Assembly: GCF_002504165.1 (NCBI RefSeq)
Contig: NZ_CP021404.1
Coordinates: 1,364,001-1,428,000, forward strand
DNA length: 64,000 nt
From: Pacificitalea manganoxidans
GTDB lineage: Bacteria > Pseudomonadota > Alphaproteobacteria > Rhodobacterales > Rhodobacteraceae
Direction: 5' to 3'
Below the pieces are notes generated by a model. That model did not search any database and was not told where the DNA came from. It saw only the letters and a program-made list of their open reading frames with translations. The position numbers and the translations under genes were made by a program. Below, piece after piece: positions 26,704 to 36,564 of the stretch (its first letter is position 1; each line of letters starts with the position of its first letter).

Positions 26704-27888
26704 TCACGGGTTTTTCGTCATTCTTTCACGCAGCGCCACGAGCGCGTCGTGGATCGGGCGCAGGCGGGCGCGGGTGGCGTCGCCGGGCAGGCTGTGGGCC
26801 AGTTGACGGCTGATGACCGGGCCTGTGTCGGACGGGGCGCTGGCCTCAGCGCCGCTGCCCTGCTGTGCTGTGGGCGGGGCCTGAATCGCGCCATCGGCGA
26901 TGCCGTAGCCGCCGGGGCGGAAGGGGCGCGGGGCGCGGATTTCCGAACCCGGCTCGGCGGGATCGCGCAGCGGATTGTGGCGCGGCTCTGCAAGACCTTC
27001 GGTGGCGACGCCGACGGGGGGCTGCGCAGGCGTGTCGTCTGTGTCGTCTGTGTCGTCTGTGTCGGGCGCCGGGGCCGTGGACGGGCTGTCGGCGATGGAC
27101 AGGCTGTCCGCAGGCGGGTCGCGTTCGGGATCGTCCATGGCGCGCACCTCGGGGTTGGGGGCGGGGGGTTCGGCGAGCCGTGTGTCCGCATCCGGCGCGC
27201 CGAGATCAATGAAGGGGGCCTCGGGCGCGGGGTCTGCGGCGGGGTCGTTAGGCGAGGGCGTGTCCGTTTGCGCCGGTGCATCCGCTGGGGCTGTGTCTGC
27301 CTGCGCCATGACGGGGCTGATGGGCTCCGCCTCGGCCACGCCGCTCTGGCCGTAATCCTGTGGTGCGGTTGTCTGTGTTGCCGGTGTTTGCGCGGCCTGT
27401 GCGTGGGCTGCAGGCTGCGATGCGGCGGGCTGGGATGCGGCGGGCTGGGACGCGGCGGCCTGCGCGACCTGGGGCAGGGCGGTGGGCTGGCCTGCCTCCG
27501 AGACCGCATCAGGCATCGCGTCGGGCATCGCAAGGGGCGGCACGGTGCGGGGACGGGGCGCGCGGGGGGCGTTGGCGGCGGGGGCGACGGTGAGATAGCC
27601 CTCCTCATCGGTGCGCAGCGGGCGGGACAGATCCGCCACTTCGCGCACGCCCCGTTCGCGCAGCATCTTCTGCACGCCCTTGATGGTCATGCCATCGTCA
27701 TGCAACAGCCGTTTGATACCGCCAAGGAGCAGCATGTCGGCAGGACGGTAATAACGGCGGCCACCGGCTCGTTTCAGCGGTTTGACCTGCGGAAACTTCG
27801 TCTCCCAGAACCGCAGCACATGGGTCTGAACCTCGAGCCAGTCGGCGACTTCGCTGATCGTCCGGAAGGCGTCAGGGGCTTTGGGCAT
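26704..27888 (-). CDS. MerR-family regulator with long low-complexity tail
   Basis: A 394-residue protein. Residues 8-80 form a MerR winged helix ([69 protein letters not shown] read as the HTH plus wings). The remaining ~300 residues are Pro/Ala/Asp-rich with tandem repeats (see repeat entries) and end in a conserved-looking basic helix. This MerR next to ihfA is a fixed alphaproteobacterial arrangement. Its target is not known to me. No metal-binding Cys cluster is present, so it is not a metal sensor of the classic kind. Confidence 0.85.
   Translation of the reverse strand: MPKAPDAFRTISEVADWLEVQTHVLRFWETKFPQVKPLKRAGGRRYYRPADMLLLGGIKRLLHDDGMTIKGVQKMLRERGVREVADLSRPLRTDEEGYLTVAPAANAPRAPRPRTVPPLAMPDAMPDAVSEAGQPTALPQVAQAAASQPAASQPAASQPAAHAQAAQTPATQTTAPQDYGQSGVAEAEPISPVMAQADTAPADAPAQTDTPSPNDPAADPAPEAPFIDLGAPDADTRLAEPPAPNPEVRAMDDPERDPPADSLSIADSPSTAPAPDTDDTDDTDDTPAQPPVGVATEGLAEPRHNPLRDPAEPGSEIRAPRPFRPGGYGIADGAIQAPPTAQQGSGAEASAPSDTGPVISRQLAHSLPGDATRARLRPIHDALVALRERMTKNP
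27032..27064. repeat. 9-bp tandem repeat in the merR tail
   Basis: The 9-mer GTGTCGTCT is repeated three times exactly at 27032-27058, plus a partial fourth copy to 27064. In the gene's frame it encodes Asp-Asp-Thr runs. The count could vary by slippage without breaking the frame. Confidence 0.85.
27412..27456. repeat. 15-bp tandem repeat in the merR tail
   Basis: About three copies of a 15-mer close to GGGCTGGGATGCGGC, encoding repeated Ala-Ala-Ser-Gln-Pro units. Copies at 27427-27441 and 27442-27456 differ by one base. It is in-frame, so copy-number changes would alter only linker length. Confidence 0.8.
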
Positions 27889-27906
27889 AGGGTATCATCC
27901 GGGTCG

Positions 27907-28209
27907 TCAGGATTTGTTGCCAGCGGCGACCCGGTCCTTCATCAGATGCGAGGGGCGGAAGGTCAGGACACGCCGGGGATGGATCGGCACCTCTTCGCCC
28001 GTCTTGGGGTTGCGGCCAACGCGAGCGGCCTTGTCGCGGACCGAAAATGTCCCGAAGGAGGAGATCTTGACGCTCTCGCCCTCGACCAGCGCATCGGACA
28101 TGTAGCCCAGCACGGATTCGACCAGCTGAGCGGATTCGTTGCGGCTCAGTCCCACCTCGCGGAACACCGCTTCGCTGAGATCCATGCGCGTCAATGTCTT
28201 GCCAGTCAT
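27907..28209 (-). CDS. ihfA: Integration host factor subunit alpha
   Basis: A 100-residue DNA-bending protein of the HU/IHF family. The N-terminal helices ([28 protein letters not shown]), the [25 protein letters not shown] arm region with the IHF-specific Pro-containing tip, and [14 protein letters not shown] are all present. A TTGACT element at 28261-28266 followed 18 bp later by TAACCT (minus strand) may be its promoter. It is followed closely by merR on the same strand. Confidence 0.95.
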   Translation of the reverse strand: MTGKTLTRMDLSEAVFREVGLSRNESAQLVESVLGYMSDALVEGESVKISSFGTFSVRDKAARVGRNPKTGEEVPIHPRRVLTFRPSHLMKDRVAAGNKS

Positions 28210-28310
28210 TCCCGTCCCCCTGTCAATATTGCGGGCAGGTTAGGTGTCTTTGAAATTCCGAGTCAATATCAACGGCTTGGAGAACCGCGCCAGACCCGTC
28301 TTTTCCGCTG

Positions 28311-29282
28311 TTACCAGCGCAAAACCACCGATCCCCACGCCAGACCGCCACCGATTGCCTCGGTCACGACCAAATCGCCGGGTTTTATGCGACCCTCGGC
28401 CTTGCCCACGGAGAGGGCGAGGGGAATCGATGCCGCTGAGGTGTTGCCGTGATCCTGAACGGTCACGATCACCTTGTCCATGCCAAGGCCCATGCGCTGC
28501 GCGGTGGCCTTGATGATCCGCAGGTTGGCCTGATGCGGCACGATCCAAGCAACGTCTTCGGCGGTGAGCCCGGCCTTATCGAGGGCGGTATGAGCCGTGG
28601 TCGCGAGCTTCTCGACCGCGTGGCGGAACACTTCGCGGCCCTGCATACGCAGGAAGCCGGTGGTGCCGGTGGAGGTGCCGCCATCGACATAGAGCACATC
28701 GCGATAGCTGCCGTCGGAGTTGAGATCCGTGGCGAGGATGCCGCGATCCTGCGGCGTGCCTTCGGCGTCGGTCGCTTCGAGCAGAAGCGCGCCTGCGCCA
28801 TCGCCGAACAGAACGCAGGTGCTGCGGTCGGCCATGTCGAGCAGGCGGGAGAATGTTTCGGCACCGATGACCATCACACGGCGGGCCTGACCGGATACGA
28901 TCATCGCATGTGCATTGGACAGCGCATAGACGAAGCCCGCGCAGACGGCCTGCACATCGAATGCAAAGCCGGAGCTCATGCCAAGTTTGGCCTGCACCAT
29001 CGTGGCGACGGAGGGGAAGGTCAGATCGGCGGTGGAGGTCGCCACGATCAGCGCATCCAGATCACCGGGTTCCAGCCCGGCATCTTCCAGCGCGGCACGC
29101 GCGGCGTTGGTGGCGAGGTCGGAGGTGGTCTGGCCTTCCGCAGCAAAGTGGCGGCGTTCGATCCCGGTGCGCGAGCGGATCCACTCGTCGGAGGTATCGA
29201 GCGTCGCCTCGAATTCGGAATTGGGGACCACCCGGTCGGGCAGGTAATGCCCGACGCCCCGAACCGTGGCGCGTATTGTCAT
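28311..29282 (-). CDS. fabH: 3-oxoacyl-ACP synthase III
   Basis: A 323-residue condensing enzyme starting fatty acid synthesis from acetyl-CoA and malonyl-ACP. Catalytic Cys lies in FDVQAVCAGFVYAL (near residue 113); the His and Asn of the triad lie in VPHQANLRI and QDHGNTSAAS. The start overlaps the plsX stop by 4 nt, and the plsX-fabH pair is standard. Confidence 0.95.
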   Translation of the reverse strand: MTIRATVRGVGHYLPDRVVPNSEFEATLDTSDEWIRSRTGIERRHFAAEGQTTSDLATNAARAALEDAGLEPGDLDALIVATSTADLTFPSVATMVQAKLGMSSGFAFDVQAVCAGFVYALSNAHAMIVSGQARRVMVIGAETFSRLLDMADRSTCVLFGDGAGALLLEATDAEGTPQDRGILATDLNSDGSYRDVLYVDGGTSTGTTGFLRMQGREVFRHAVEKLATTAHTALDKAGLTAEDVAWIVPHQANLRIIKATAQRMGLGMDKVIVTVQDHGNTSAASIPLALSVGKAEGRIKPGDLVVTEAIGGGLAWGSVVLRW

Positions 29283-30490
29283 TGGCTTTTATCGCTCTCT
29301 TCGGCGGTGTGGAGCGCATCCTGCCCCGCGGCTGTCGCGGATGCAACCCGCGCGGCCAGCCTGTCGGCAAAGCCCATCTGACCCAGCCGGAAGGCAAGCT
29401 TGATCGCGGCGGAGACCCCGGTGGCATCGGCGGAGCCGTGGGATTTCACCACCGTTCCGTTCAGGCCAAGGAAGATTCCGCCATTGACGCGGCGCGGGTC
29501 GATCCGCTTGGAGAACCGGCTGAGCGAGGTCAGCGCGAGAAGCGCGGCCATGCGGCTGAGCGGGCTGTGCTTGAACGCGGCGCGGAGCAGTTCCGAGATC
29601 AGCTTGGCCGTGCCTTCGCCGGTTTTCAGCGCGACATTGCCGGTGAACCCGTCGGTGACGATCACATCGACCCGGTCGGAGGGGATGTCCCCGCCTTCGA
29701 CGAAGCCCACATATTCGAAATCGGAACTGGCGGCGGCGCGGGAAATCAGCTCATGCGCTTCTTTCAGCTCCGCCCGGCCTTTATGCTCTTCGGTGCCGAC
29801 ATTGAGCAGGCCGACGCGCGGGCGCCGGATGTCGAGGCCGTTGCGGGCGTAGCTGGTGCCCATCATCGCGAATTGCAAAAGATCCTCGGCATCGGCGCGC
29901 ACATCGGCGCCGACATCGAGCATCACGTTGAAGCCCTGCGGATTGCGCGAGGGCCACAGGCAGGCGATGGCGGGGCGGGCGACACCGGGAAGGCGCCGCA
30001 GCCGCACCATCGACACGGCCATAAGCGCGCCGGTGTTGCCGCAACTGACCGCGACGGTGGCCTGCTTGTCGCGGACCGATTCGATGGCCGACCACATCGA
30101 CGTGCCCTTGCCGTGACGCATCACATGGCTGGGCTTCGCGTCCATCGTCACGACGCCTTCGGCATCGCGGATGACGCATCGGTCGCCCAGTTTGCGCCGG
30201 GCGATGAGAGGTTCGAGTTCAGCACGCGGTCCATGCACGATGAACCCGATATCGGGGTTCTTCGCAGCGGATTTCGCCATGCCCTGAATGACCGGCGCCG
30301 GACCTTTATCCCCGCCCATCGCGTCGATGGAGATGACGATCTTGCCACGCAGGGCGAGGGGGAGATCGTCGCCACGCGACGCGTCAGACGCGGACCCGTT
30401 GGGGTCCGTGCTGGATAGATCACTGCCTTTTGGGTCAGTTCCGGCGGCGCGCGATGGCGCGGCCGACCGATCCCCGGAGCCGTCCGTCAT
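29279..30490 (-). CDS. plsX: Phosphate acyltransferase
   Basis: A 403-residue enzyme making acyl-phosphate from acyl-ACP for phospholipid synthesis. The family core begins at about residue 50 with IVISIDAMGGDKGPAPVIQG and includes VSCGNTGALMA and VIVTDGFTGNVALKTGEG. Before it lies a 45-residue Ser/Gly/Asp-rich leader that most PlsX proteins lack. No ATG, GTG or TTG that I can see falls close to the core, so the long form may be real. The ribosome site before the ATG at 30490 is weak. Confidence 0.93.
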   Translation of the reverse strand: MTDGSGDRSAAPSRAAGTDPKGSDLSSTDPNGSASDASRGDDLPLALRGKIVISIDAMGGDKGPAPVIQGMAKSAAKNPDIGFIVHGPRAELEPLIARRKLGDRCVIRDAEGVVTMDAKPSHVMRHGKGTSMWSAIESVRDKQATVAVSCGNTGALMAVSMVRLRRLPGVARPAIACLWPSRNPQGFNVMLDVGADVRADAEDLLQFAMMGTSYARNGLDIRRPRVGLLNVGTEEHKGRAELKEAHELISRAAASSDFEYVGFVEGGDIPSDRVDVIVTDGFTGNVALKTGEGTAKLISELLRAAFKHSPLSRMAALLALTSLSRFSKRIDPRRVNGGIFLGLNGTVVKSHGSADATGVSAAIKLAFRLGQMGFADRLAARVASATAAGQDALHTAEESDKSQ

Positions 30491-30512
30491 TCTGAATCAA
30501 CCTGCCCGAAGA

Positions 30513-30719
30513 TCAGGCGGCGTCTTCGTCGAGATCGACCTCGTCAGCCTGAGCGACGACCTCACGGTCGGCGTAGTGGCCGCAAGCACCACACACATGG
30601 TGCGGACGCTTCAGCTCGCCGCAGTTCGGGCATTCTGCGGGATTGTCCGCGACCAGGGCGTCGTGCGAACGACGCATGTTGCGGCGCGAACGGGTGACTT
30701 TATTCTGAGGGACAGCCAT
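30513..30719 (-). CDS. rpmF: Ribosomal protein L32
   Basis: A 68-residue L32: [20 protein letters not shown] at the N-terminus, then a zinc-ribbon pattern [20 protein letters not shown] with four Cys. AGAGGTTGAG precedes the ATG. The rpmF-plsX-fabH order is conserved in bacteria, linking translation and lipid synthesis. Confidence 0.96.
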   Translation of the reverse strand: MAVPQNKVTRSRRNMRRSHDALVADNPAECPNCGELKRPHHVCGACGHYADREVVAQADEVDLDEDAA

Positions 30720-30922
30720 GTCTCAACCTCTGTCTCTGAGGGGCTTGGCCCCAGGGTGTGCGATAAATCTTCGGCGCCTCTTACGCCCCCTTCGCCGACC
30801 ATTCAAGCGGTCGTATCGAGGGAGCGCGGAAAATACGCGATTCTTGTCATCTCGCAAGTGATTTCAGGGGCGCTGGCCTGCGGCATGCTTGCTCCCTTCC
30901 GCGGGGATGCTATCTGCGGGCC

Positions 30923-31393
30923 ATGATACGGCTTCTTCTGACCCTTCTCATTGTGGTGCTTCTGGCTGTCGCGGGGTTTGCCCTGTGGGTGCGGCTGGCG
31001 CCATCGGACCCCGATTTGTGGCACACGGACCCGTCTGCGGCCCGGCCCGGCAAGGGACGCTTCGTCATGGCGCCGGGCGGCGATCTGCCGCCGCGCATCT
31101 TTGCCGGGCGCGATCCGGGCGAGGTGCTGGCCGAGCTTGACGCCATCGCCCTGTCGGAGCCGCGCACCGAACGGGTGGCGGGCGCGCCGGGAGAGGGGCG
31201 GATCACATGGGTGCAGCGCACCCGGCTGTGGGGGTTCCCGGATTACATCACCGCCGATGCCCAGCCCGCCCCCGGTGGCGGCACCCGGCTGGAGATCCTG
31301 TCCCGGCTGCGCTTTGGCCGCGAGGACATGGGCGTGAACCGCACGCGCGTCACCCGCTGGCTTGCGCGGCTGGACGCGGCGATGGCGCTGTAG
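30923..31393 (+). CDS. DUF1499 protein
   Basis: A 156-residue DUF1499 protein with an N-terminal membrane helix (about residues 3-24). The body shows DPDLWHTDPSAARPGK, RTERVAGAPGEGRITWVQRTRLWGFPDYITA and a C-terminal GREDMGVNRTRVTRWLARL. These proteins are probably envelope-facing, but their role is unknown. It is divergent from rpmF across a 203-bp space. Confidence 0.82.
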   Translation: MIRLLLTLLIVVLLAVAGFALWVRLAPSDPDLWHTDPSAARPGKGRFVMAPGGDLPPRIFAGRDPGEVLAELDAIALSEPRTERVAGAPGEGRITWVQRTRLWGFPDYITADAQPAPGGGTRLEILSRLRFGREDMGVNRTRVTRWLARLDAAMAL

Positions 31394-31454
31394 GGCCGTG
31401 CCCGTCCCGCGTCGCATCTTGACCGGGCGCGCTGATTAAGCCACTGCGTCGCGC

Positions 31455-32513
31455 ATGGTTCCCGAGGACAGATTGCAAGAGATCATCGCCCGGTTCGAGT
31501 TTCTCGAAGCGAAGATGGCCGGTGGCGCCACGGATGGCGCCGAGATCGTGGCGCTCGCCCGTGAATACGCGGAGTTGAAGCCGGTGGTCGGCGCAATTGC
31601 GGCGTGGCGGCGCTGCCGCACCGAATTGGCCGAGGCCGAGGCGCTGGCCCGCGATCCCGAGATGGCGGAACTGGCCGAGGCCGAATTGCCGGGCCTGCGC
31701 GCGCAGCTTCCGGATCTGGAACACGCCGTGCAACTGGCGCTGCTGCCGCGCGACAGCGCCGATGCCCGCCCCGCGATGATCGAGATCCGCCCCGGCACCG
31801 GCGGGGAGGAGGCCGCGCTGTTCGCCGCCGATCTGTGGCGGATGTATCAGCGCCACGCGGAGGCGCATGGCTGGAGCTTCGAGCCGGTCGATTACGCGGA
31901 AACCGAACTTGGCGGCATCAAGGAAGCCACGGCCCGCATCGGCGGCGAGGGCGTGTTCGCACGCATGAAGTTCGAAAGCGGCGTGCACCGGGTGCAGCGG
32001 GTTCCCGCCACCGAAAGCGGCGGGCGCATCCACACGTCTGCCGCGACGGTGGCCGTGCTGCCCGAGGCCGAAGAGGTCGACGTGGCGATTGATCCCGGCG
32101 ATCTGCGCATCGACACCATGCGCGCCAGCGGTGCCGGCGGGCAGCATGTGAACACCACCGACAGCGCCGTGCGCATCACCCATGTGCCGACCGGGATCGT
32201 GGTCACGTCGTCGGAAAAGTCCCAGCACCGCAACCGCGAGATCGCCCTGCAGGTGCTGCGCGCCCGGCTCTATGACATGGAGCGCAGCCGTGCCGCCGAT
32301 GCCCGCGCCGCTGACCGTCGGGCGCAGGTCGGATCCGGCGACCGGTCCGAGCGCATCCGCACCTATAATTTCCCCCAGGGCCGGATGACGGACCACCGCA
32401 TCAACCTGACGCTTTATAAGCTCGATCAGGTGATGCAGGGCGATCTGGATGACATCACCGATGCGCTGATCGCCGACGATCAGGCCCGCAAGCTGGCGGA
32501 TATGGGCGCGTGA
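31455..32513 (+). CDS. prfA: Peptide chain release factor 1
   Basis: A 352-residue RF1 terminating translation at UAA and UAG. The GGQ motif lies near residue 227 ([16 protein letters not shown]), and the PxT-type anticodon-mimic region is in [19 protein letters not shown]. The next gene, prmC, methylates this GGQ glutamine. The stop overlaps the prmC start (GTGA). Confidence 0.95.
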   Translation: MVPEDRLQEIIARFEFLEAKMAGGATDGAEIVALAREYAELKPVVGAIAAWRRCRTELAEAEALARDPEMAELAEAELPGLRAQLPDLEHAVQLALLPRDSADARPAMIEIRPGTGGEEAALFAADLWRMYQRHAEAHGWSFEPVDYAETELGGIKEATARIGGEGVFARMKFESGVHRVQRVPATESGGRIHTSAATVAVLPEAEEVDVAIDPGDLRIDTMRASGAGGQHVNTTDSAVRITHVPTGIVVTSSEKSQHRNREIALQVLRARLYDMERSRAADARAADRRAQVGSGDRSERIRTYNFPQGRMTDHRINLTLYKLDQVMQGDLDDITDALIADDQARKLADMGA

Positions 32514-33397
32514 GCATGTCTCCGGCGCAGACCGTCAATGCCGCGCTGGTCGCGGCGACCCGTGTGCTGCGCGAGGTGGGTATCCCCGATCCCGCGCGGG
32601 ATGCACGTCACCTGATGGCGCATGCGCTGGACGTGGACATGGGGCGGCTGACGCTGCTGGGGCCCGATCCGCTTCCCGCGCAGGCTGCGACCCGGTTTGA
32701 GGCGGCGGTGGCTGCGCGAAGCGCCCGGCAGCCGGTGGCGCAGATCGTGGGCGGGCGGGACTTCTACGGGCGGCGGTTTCGGGTGACGCGCGATGTGCTC
32801 GACCCGCGCCCGGACACCGAAACGCTGGTCGCCGCCGCGCTGGACGTGCCGTTTGGCCGGGTGCTGGACCTTGGCACCGGATCGGGCGCGATCTTGCTCA
32901 GCCTGCTGGCGGAGCGGGGCGAAGCCACCGGCGTGGGCGTCGATCTGTCGGAGCCTGCCTGCGCCGTGGCGCGGGACAACGCGGCGGCGCTGGGACTGGC
33001 GGCGCGGGCCGAAATCCGGGTGTCCGACTGGCTGGATGCGGTGGCGGGCAGCTTCGATCTGATCGTGTCGAACCCGCCCTATATCGCGCAGGACGAAATG
33101 GCCGGGCTGGACCCCGATGTGCGCGACTGGGAGCCTCACGGCGCCTTGACCGATGGGGGCGACGGGCTTGCGGCCTATCGCGCGATCACCGCCCGCGCGC
33201 CCGCCTACCTGACCCCCGGCGGATGGCTCATGGTGGAAATCGGCCCCACGCAGGGGGCGGCGGTTCGGGCATTATTTTGCGCAGCCGGGCTTGACCGCGC
33301 GCGGGTGATCCCCGATCTTGATGGCAGGGACCGGGTCGTGACGGGCTGCAAGCCTACCGACCCAGATGCGCAGAAAACCGCGTTTCGACCCGATTGA
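32510..33397 (+). CDS. prmC: Release-factor glutamine methyltransferase
   Basis: A 295-residue SAM-dependent enzyme that methylates the GGQ glutamine of release factors. The SAM-binding motif [15 protein letters not shown] and the NPPY motif (SNPPYIA near residue 188) are present, with an N-terminal helical RF-binding domain. The start is taken as GTG 32510, overlapping prfA; ATG 32516 is an alternative two codons in. Pairing with prfA is the standard arrangement. Confidence 0.93.
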   Translation: MSMSPAQTVNAALVAATRVLREVGIPDPARDARHLMAHALDVDMGRLTLLGPDPLPAQAATRFEAAVAARSARQPVAQIVGGRDFYGRRFRVTRDVLDPRPDTETLVAAALDVPFGRVLDLGTGSGAILLSLLAERGEATGVGVDLSEPACAVARDNAAALGLAARAEIRVSDWLDAVAGSFDLIVSNPPYIAQDEMAGLDPDVRDWEPHGALTDGGDGLAAYRAITARAPAYLTPGGWLMVEIGPTQGAAVRALFCAAGLDRARVIPDLDGRDRVVTGCKPTDPDAQKTAFRPD

Positions 33398-33601
33398 GGG
33401 GCGAAATGGCATCAGTTTTGCCGCAAACCCCATATTTTCCCTTGTCATGCAGGGCTCCGCGTGATTAGTCGGCTTCAGGCGGGATGCAGGACAGGTCATG
33501 TCCCCCCGCCCAAAGCCAGAACAAAGTCCGATCTGAAAGGCACCGCGCCGGTGGCGCGCACGGGTCAGGCAAAACCGCAACAAGGCGGACCAGAAACCAA
33601 C

Positions 33602-34477
33602 ATGAGATCATCCAAGTCACGTTCGCGTTCGAAGTCGAACCGCTCGCGCTCCATGGGCAATATCACCAACCGGGTCTTTGACAGTTCCGGGCCGGAAGGC
33701 AAGGTGCGCGGCACGCCGCAACAGATCATCGAGAAATACACCCAGTTGGCCCGCGATGCCCAGCTGAGCAATGATCGCGTGGCGGCGGAGAACTTCCAGC
33801 AGCATGCCGAACATTATACCCGGATGCTGGGCGAAGCGCAGCGCGAGCAGGATGCCCGCCGCGAGCAGCACGACCAGCAAAACGGTGGCTCGGGCCAGAA
33901 CGATCGGCAGAATGATCGGCAAAACGACCGTGGCAACGATCGCGGCAATGACCGCCAGAACGATCGCGGCAATGATCGCCAGAACGACCGCAATGATCGC
34001 GGTGCTGAGCGTCAGGATGACCGCCGCAACGACCGTCAAAATGACCGGCACAATGATCGCCAGAATGACCGCCAGAACGACCGCGCCGCCGATCAGGGCG
34101 ATGCGCAGGGCGCTGAGCGCGACACCTCGGGCGGTGACAGCCGCAGCCGGCGCAAACCCCGCACCGATGACGTGATCGACTTTGCCGAGGATACCGGCGC
34201 CGATAGCGGTCTGGTCGAGACCCCGGAAAGCAGCGCGGCAGCGCCCGCGCAGGATCAGGCGGAGCCCGCCGACGCCCCCGCCGCGGACGCCGAAGCCAAG
34301 CCGGAAAAACCGGCGCGCAAGCCCCGCGCCCCGCGCAAACCGCGCGCCAAGAAGGCCGATGCGCCCAAATCCGAAGACGGCGCGGCAGAGCCCAAACCGC
34401 GCGCTTCCCGCGCGAAATCGGCCCCCGCCCCCGAAGCGGCCCCGGCCTCGGACAACCCGTCCGAAGCGACCGGCTGA
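33602..34477 (+). CDS. DUF4167 protein with Arg-Asn-Asp-Gln repeat
   Basis: A 291-residue protein. Residues 1-80 are DUF4167: a basic Ser/Arg/Lys opening followed by MGNITNRVFDSSGPEGKVRG and TPQQIIEKYTQLARDAQLSNDRVAAENFQQHAEHYTRML. Next comes a run of Arg-Gln-Asn-Asp/Gly-Asn-Asp units (about residues 98-160), then a Lys/Pro/Ala-rich tail resembling histone H1 tails. The repeats suggest RNA or DNA contact, but the function is unknown. The frame is open upstream to 33461; the family start is the ATG at 33602. The 204-bp space upstream holds no gene that I can see. Confidence 0.85.
   Translation: MRSSKSRSRSKSNRSRSMGNITNRVFDSSGPEGKVRGTPQQIIEKYTQLARDAQLSNDRVAAENFQQHAEHYTRMLGEAQREQDARREQHDQQNGGSGQNDRQNDRQNDRGNDRGNDRQNDRGNDRQNDRNDRGAERQDDRRNDRQNDRHNDRQNDRQNDRAADQGDAQGAERDTSGGDSRSRRKPRTDDVIDFAEDTGADSGLVETPESSAAAPAQDQAEPADAPAADAEAKPEKPARKPRAPRKPRAKKADAPKSEDGAAEPKPRASRAKSAPAPEAAPASDNPSEATG
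33896..34085 (+). repeat. Degenerate 12-bp repeat coding for R-Q-N-D-type units
   Basis: Across about 190 bp, units close to CGNCAGAACGAC and CGCGGCAATGAT alternate, with drifting third bases, encoding RQND, RGND and RNDR blocks. The period is 12 bp throughout, so expansion and contraction keep the frame. It is protein-coding, not a CRISPR: units are contiguous with no spacers. Confidence 0.85.
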
Positions 34478-34500
34478 TCCGACCCACACCCCAGAATGAC

Positions 34501-34531
34501 AAAGGCGCGCCCCTCGGGACGCGCCTTTTTT
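34501..34531 (+). terminator. Intrinsic terminator of the DUF4167 transcript
   Basis: AAAGGCGCG (34501-34509) pairs with CGCGCCTTT (34520-34528), and six T run over 34526-34531. It lies 23 bp past the DUF4167 stop. The opposite side ends in only three T, so it acts mainly on the + strand, between convergent genes. Confidence 0.9.
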
Positions 34532-34557
34532 CGTTTGGAGAACGCGGTGTTCGGATC

Positions 34558-35409
34558 TCACCCCGCCCGTTGGGCGGCGACCAGTCGGGCGAGGGCGGCG
34601 AAGCGGGCGATGTCGATGCGTTCGGCGCGGTCGGTGGGGGCGATGCCGGCTTCTTCCAGCAGGGCTTCGATATTTGGGGCGATCCCTTTCAGCGACGCGC
34701 GCAGCATCTTGCGGCGCTGGTTGAACCCGGCGGCGACGACGCGGCTGAGGATGTCGGGATCGGCGGGATAGAGCGGCTCGGGGCGGGGGCGCAGGTGGAC
34801 CACGGCAGAGCGGACCTTGGGCGGGGGGGAAAATGCCTCTGGCGGGAGGGTCAGTGCGATGCGGACCTCGCATTTCCACTGGGCCAGCACGGCGAGACGG
34901 CCGTAATGCTTGTCGCCCGGCTGCGCCACGATCCGTTCGGCCACTTCGCGCTGAAACATCAGCGTCAGGCTGGACCAGTAGGGCGGCCACGCGGCGGGGG
35001 TCAGCCAGCGGATCAGCAGTTCGGTGCCGACATTATAGGGCAGGTTGGCCACCACATGGATGGGGCCGGTCAGATGCGCCAGCGGGTCGATCTCCAGCGC
35101 GTCGCCTTCGAGCACATGCAGACGGCCCGGATAGGCAGCGCCGATTTCGGCAAGCGCGGGCAGGCAGCGGGCGTCCTTTTCAATGGCCAGAACCCGGCGT
35201 GCGCCCTCGGCCAGTAGACCACGGGTCAGGCCGCCGGGGCCGGGGCCGACCTCCAGCACATCGGCACCGCTCAAATCGCCCGGCACGCGCGCGATGCGGG
35301 CGGTCAAGTTGAGATCGAGGAGGAAGTTCTGGCCCAGCGATTTCTTTGCCGCCAGCTCATGCGTCGCGATCACCTCGCGCAGCGGGGGCAGACCGTCGAT
35401 TGCCGCCAT
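34558..35409 (-). CDS. rsmA: 16S rRNA dimethyltransferase (KsgA)
   Basis: A 283-residue enzyme methylating the two adenines near the 3' end of 16S rRNA. The SAM motif [16 protein letters not shown] and the catalytic-type NLPYNV block are visible, plus GQNFLLD near the N-terminus. The ATG at 35409 is preceded by AAGGAA; the frame extends 9 codons further, but that would remove this site. pdxA lies directly upstream, as is usual. Confidence 0.95.
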   Translation of the reverse strand: MAAIDGLPPLREVIATHELAAKKSLGQNFLLDLNLTARIARVPGDLSGADVLEVGPGPGGLTRGLLAEGARRVLAIEKDARCLPALAEIGAAYPGRLHVLEGDALEIDPLAHLTGPIHVVANLPYNVGTELLIRWLTPAAWPPYWSSLTLMFQREVAERIVAQPGDKHYGRLAVLAQWKCEVRIALTLPPEAFSPPPKVRSAVVHLRPRPEPLYPADPDILSRVVAAGFNQRRKMLRASLKGIAPNIEALLEEAGIAPTDRAERIDIARFAALARLVAAQRAG

Positions 35410-35549
35410 GGGATTCCTTTCAGGTGACCGCCGCATCGCGCCGGATCGTGGGTGCGGACCCGACGCAGGGAGGGGCGCGGCGCAAGGGCGAGAGGGGGGC
35501 CGAAACAGGGCGCTGTCCGTCCCCGCATATCCCGACCCTGTTGCGGGGT

Positions 35550-36557
35550 CTAGCGCGCGGTGGCGCGAGCGCGGGCCATGCGGTCGGCCAGTTTCAGCGC
35601 CTCGATCAGCGATGTGTCATCCGCCACGCCGGTGCCCGCAATATCGAACGCGGTGCCATGATCGGGCGAGGTGCGCACGAAAGGCAGGCCCAGCGTCACA
35701 TTCACCCCACCCGCGAAATCCAGCGTCTTGATCGGGATCAGGGCTTGATCGTGATACATGGCGATGGCGGCGTCATAGCGGCTGCGTGCGCCTGCGTGGA
35801 ACATGGTGTCGGCGGGATGCGGGCCGGTCAGCGCCAGACCTTCGGCGCGCAGGGCGGTCAGCACCGGCGCGATCAGGGCGGCATCCTCGTGGCCCATCGC
35901 GCCGCCTTCGCCCGCATGGGGGTTCAGCCCGGTCACGGCAAGCCGCGGATTGTCAAAGCCGAAATCCCGGCGCAGCGCGGCATGGGTGATGCGGATCGTG
36001 TCAGACAGCAGATCGCGGGTCAGCGCGCCGGGCACGTCGGAGATGGGGATATGGATGGTGACGGGCACCACCTTTAGCGCGTCGCAGGCCAGCATCATCA
36101 CCACCCGGTCCACCCCGCCAAGCGCGGCGAGGTATTCGGTATGGCCGGGATAGGCAAAGCCCGCGCCATCCTTCAGCGCTTTCTTGTTGATCGGGCAGGT
36201 CACCACACCGGAGGCCGCGCCGCTCTGGGTCAGTTCCACCGCTTGGGCGATGACGGCGATGACCTCGGCGGCATGGGCGGGTTGCGGCACGCCGGGAACG
36301 GCCGGGCCGGGAAAGGCATGGGGCAGCACCGGCAGGCCCGATCCGGCAACGCGCAGCGCGTCCTCGGGGCGGGCGATTTCGCGCACCGGGGTGCCCGCGG
36401 GCAGATGCGCCGGGTCACCGATCCAGAAGAACGGCAGGCGCCCGCCCAGACGTGCCCAGGCGGATGCGGCAATTTCAGGGCCCACGCCCGCAGGCTCGCC
36501 GCAGGTCATGGCCAGCGGCGGCAGCGGGGCGGTCTGAGACGGAGAACGGTCGCTCAT
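35550..36557 (-). CDS. pdxA: 4-hydroxythreonine-4-phosphate dehydrogenase
   Basis: A 335-residue enzyme of pyridoxal phosphate synthesis. Metal-binding His residues fall in [26 protein letters not shown] and [12 protein letters not shown]; the opening [13 protein letters not shown] is typical. I used the ATG at 36557 (MSDRSPSQ). It begins 7 bp past the surA-like stop and is probably co-transcribed with it. Confidence 0.94.
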   Translation of the reverse strand: MSDRSPSQTAPLPPLAMTCGEPAGVGPEIAASAWARLGGRLPFFWIGDPAHLPAGTPVREIARPEDALRVAGSGLPVLPHAFPGPAVPGVPQPAHAAEVIAVIAQAVELTQSGAASGVVTCPINKKALKDGAGFAYPGHTEYLAALGGVDRVVMMLACDALKVVPVTIHIPISDVPGALTRDLLSDTIRITHAALRRDFGFDNPRLAVTGLNPHAGEGGAMGHEDAALIAPVLTALRAEGLALTGPHPADTMFHAGARSRYDAAIAMYHDQALIPIKTLDFAGGVNVTLGLPFVRTSPDHGTAFDIAGTGVADDTSLIEALKLADRMARARATAR

Positions 36558-36564
36558 CGCCCGG

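Noticed and set aside
26683-28452. A 589-residue + strand open frame opposite merR and ihfA
   Set aside because: It crosses two well-supported minus-strand genes and is Cys/Gly/Arg-rich because of the merR tail repeats read backwards.
33896-34085. Repeat array that could suggest a CRISPR
   Set aside because: Units are 12 bp, contiguous and in frame inside a DUF4167 gene, with no spacers and no cas genes nearby.
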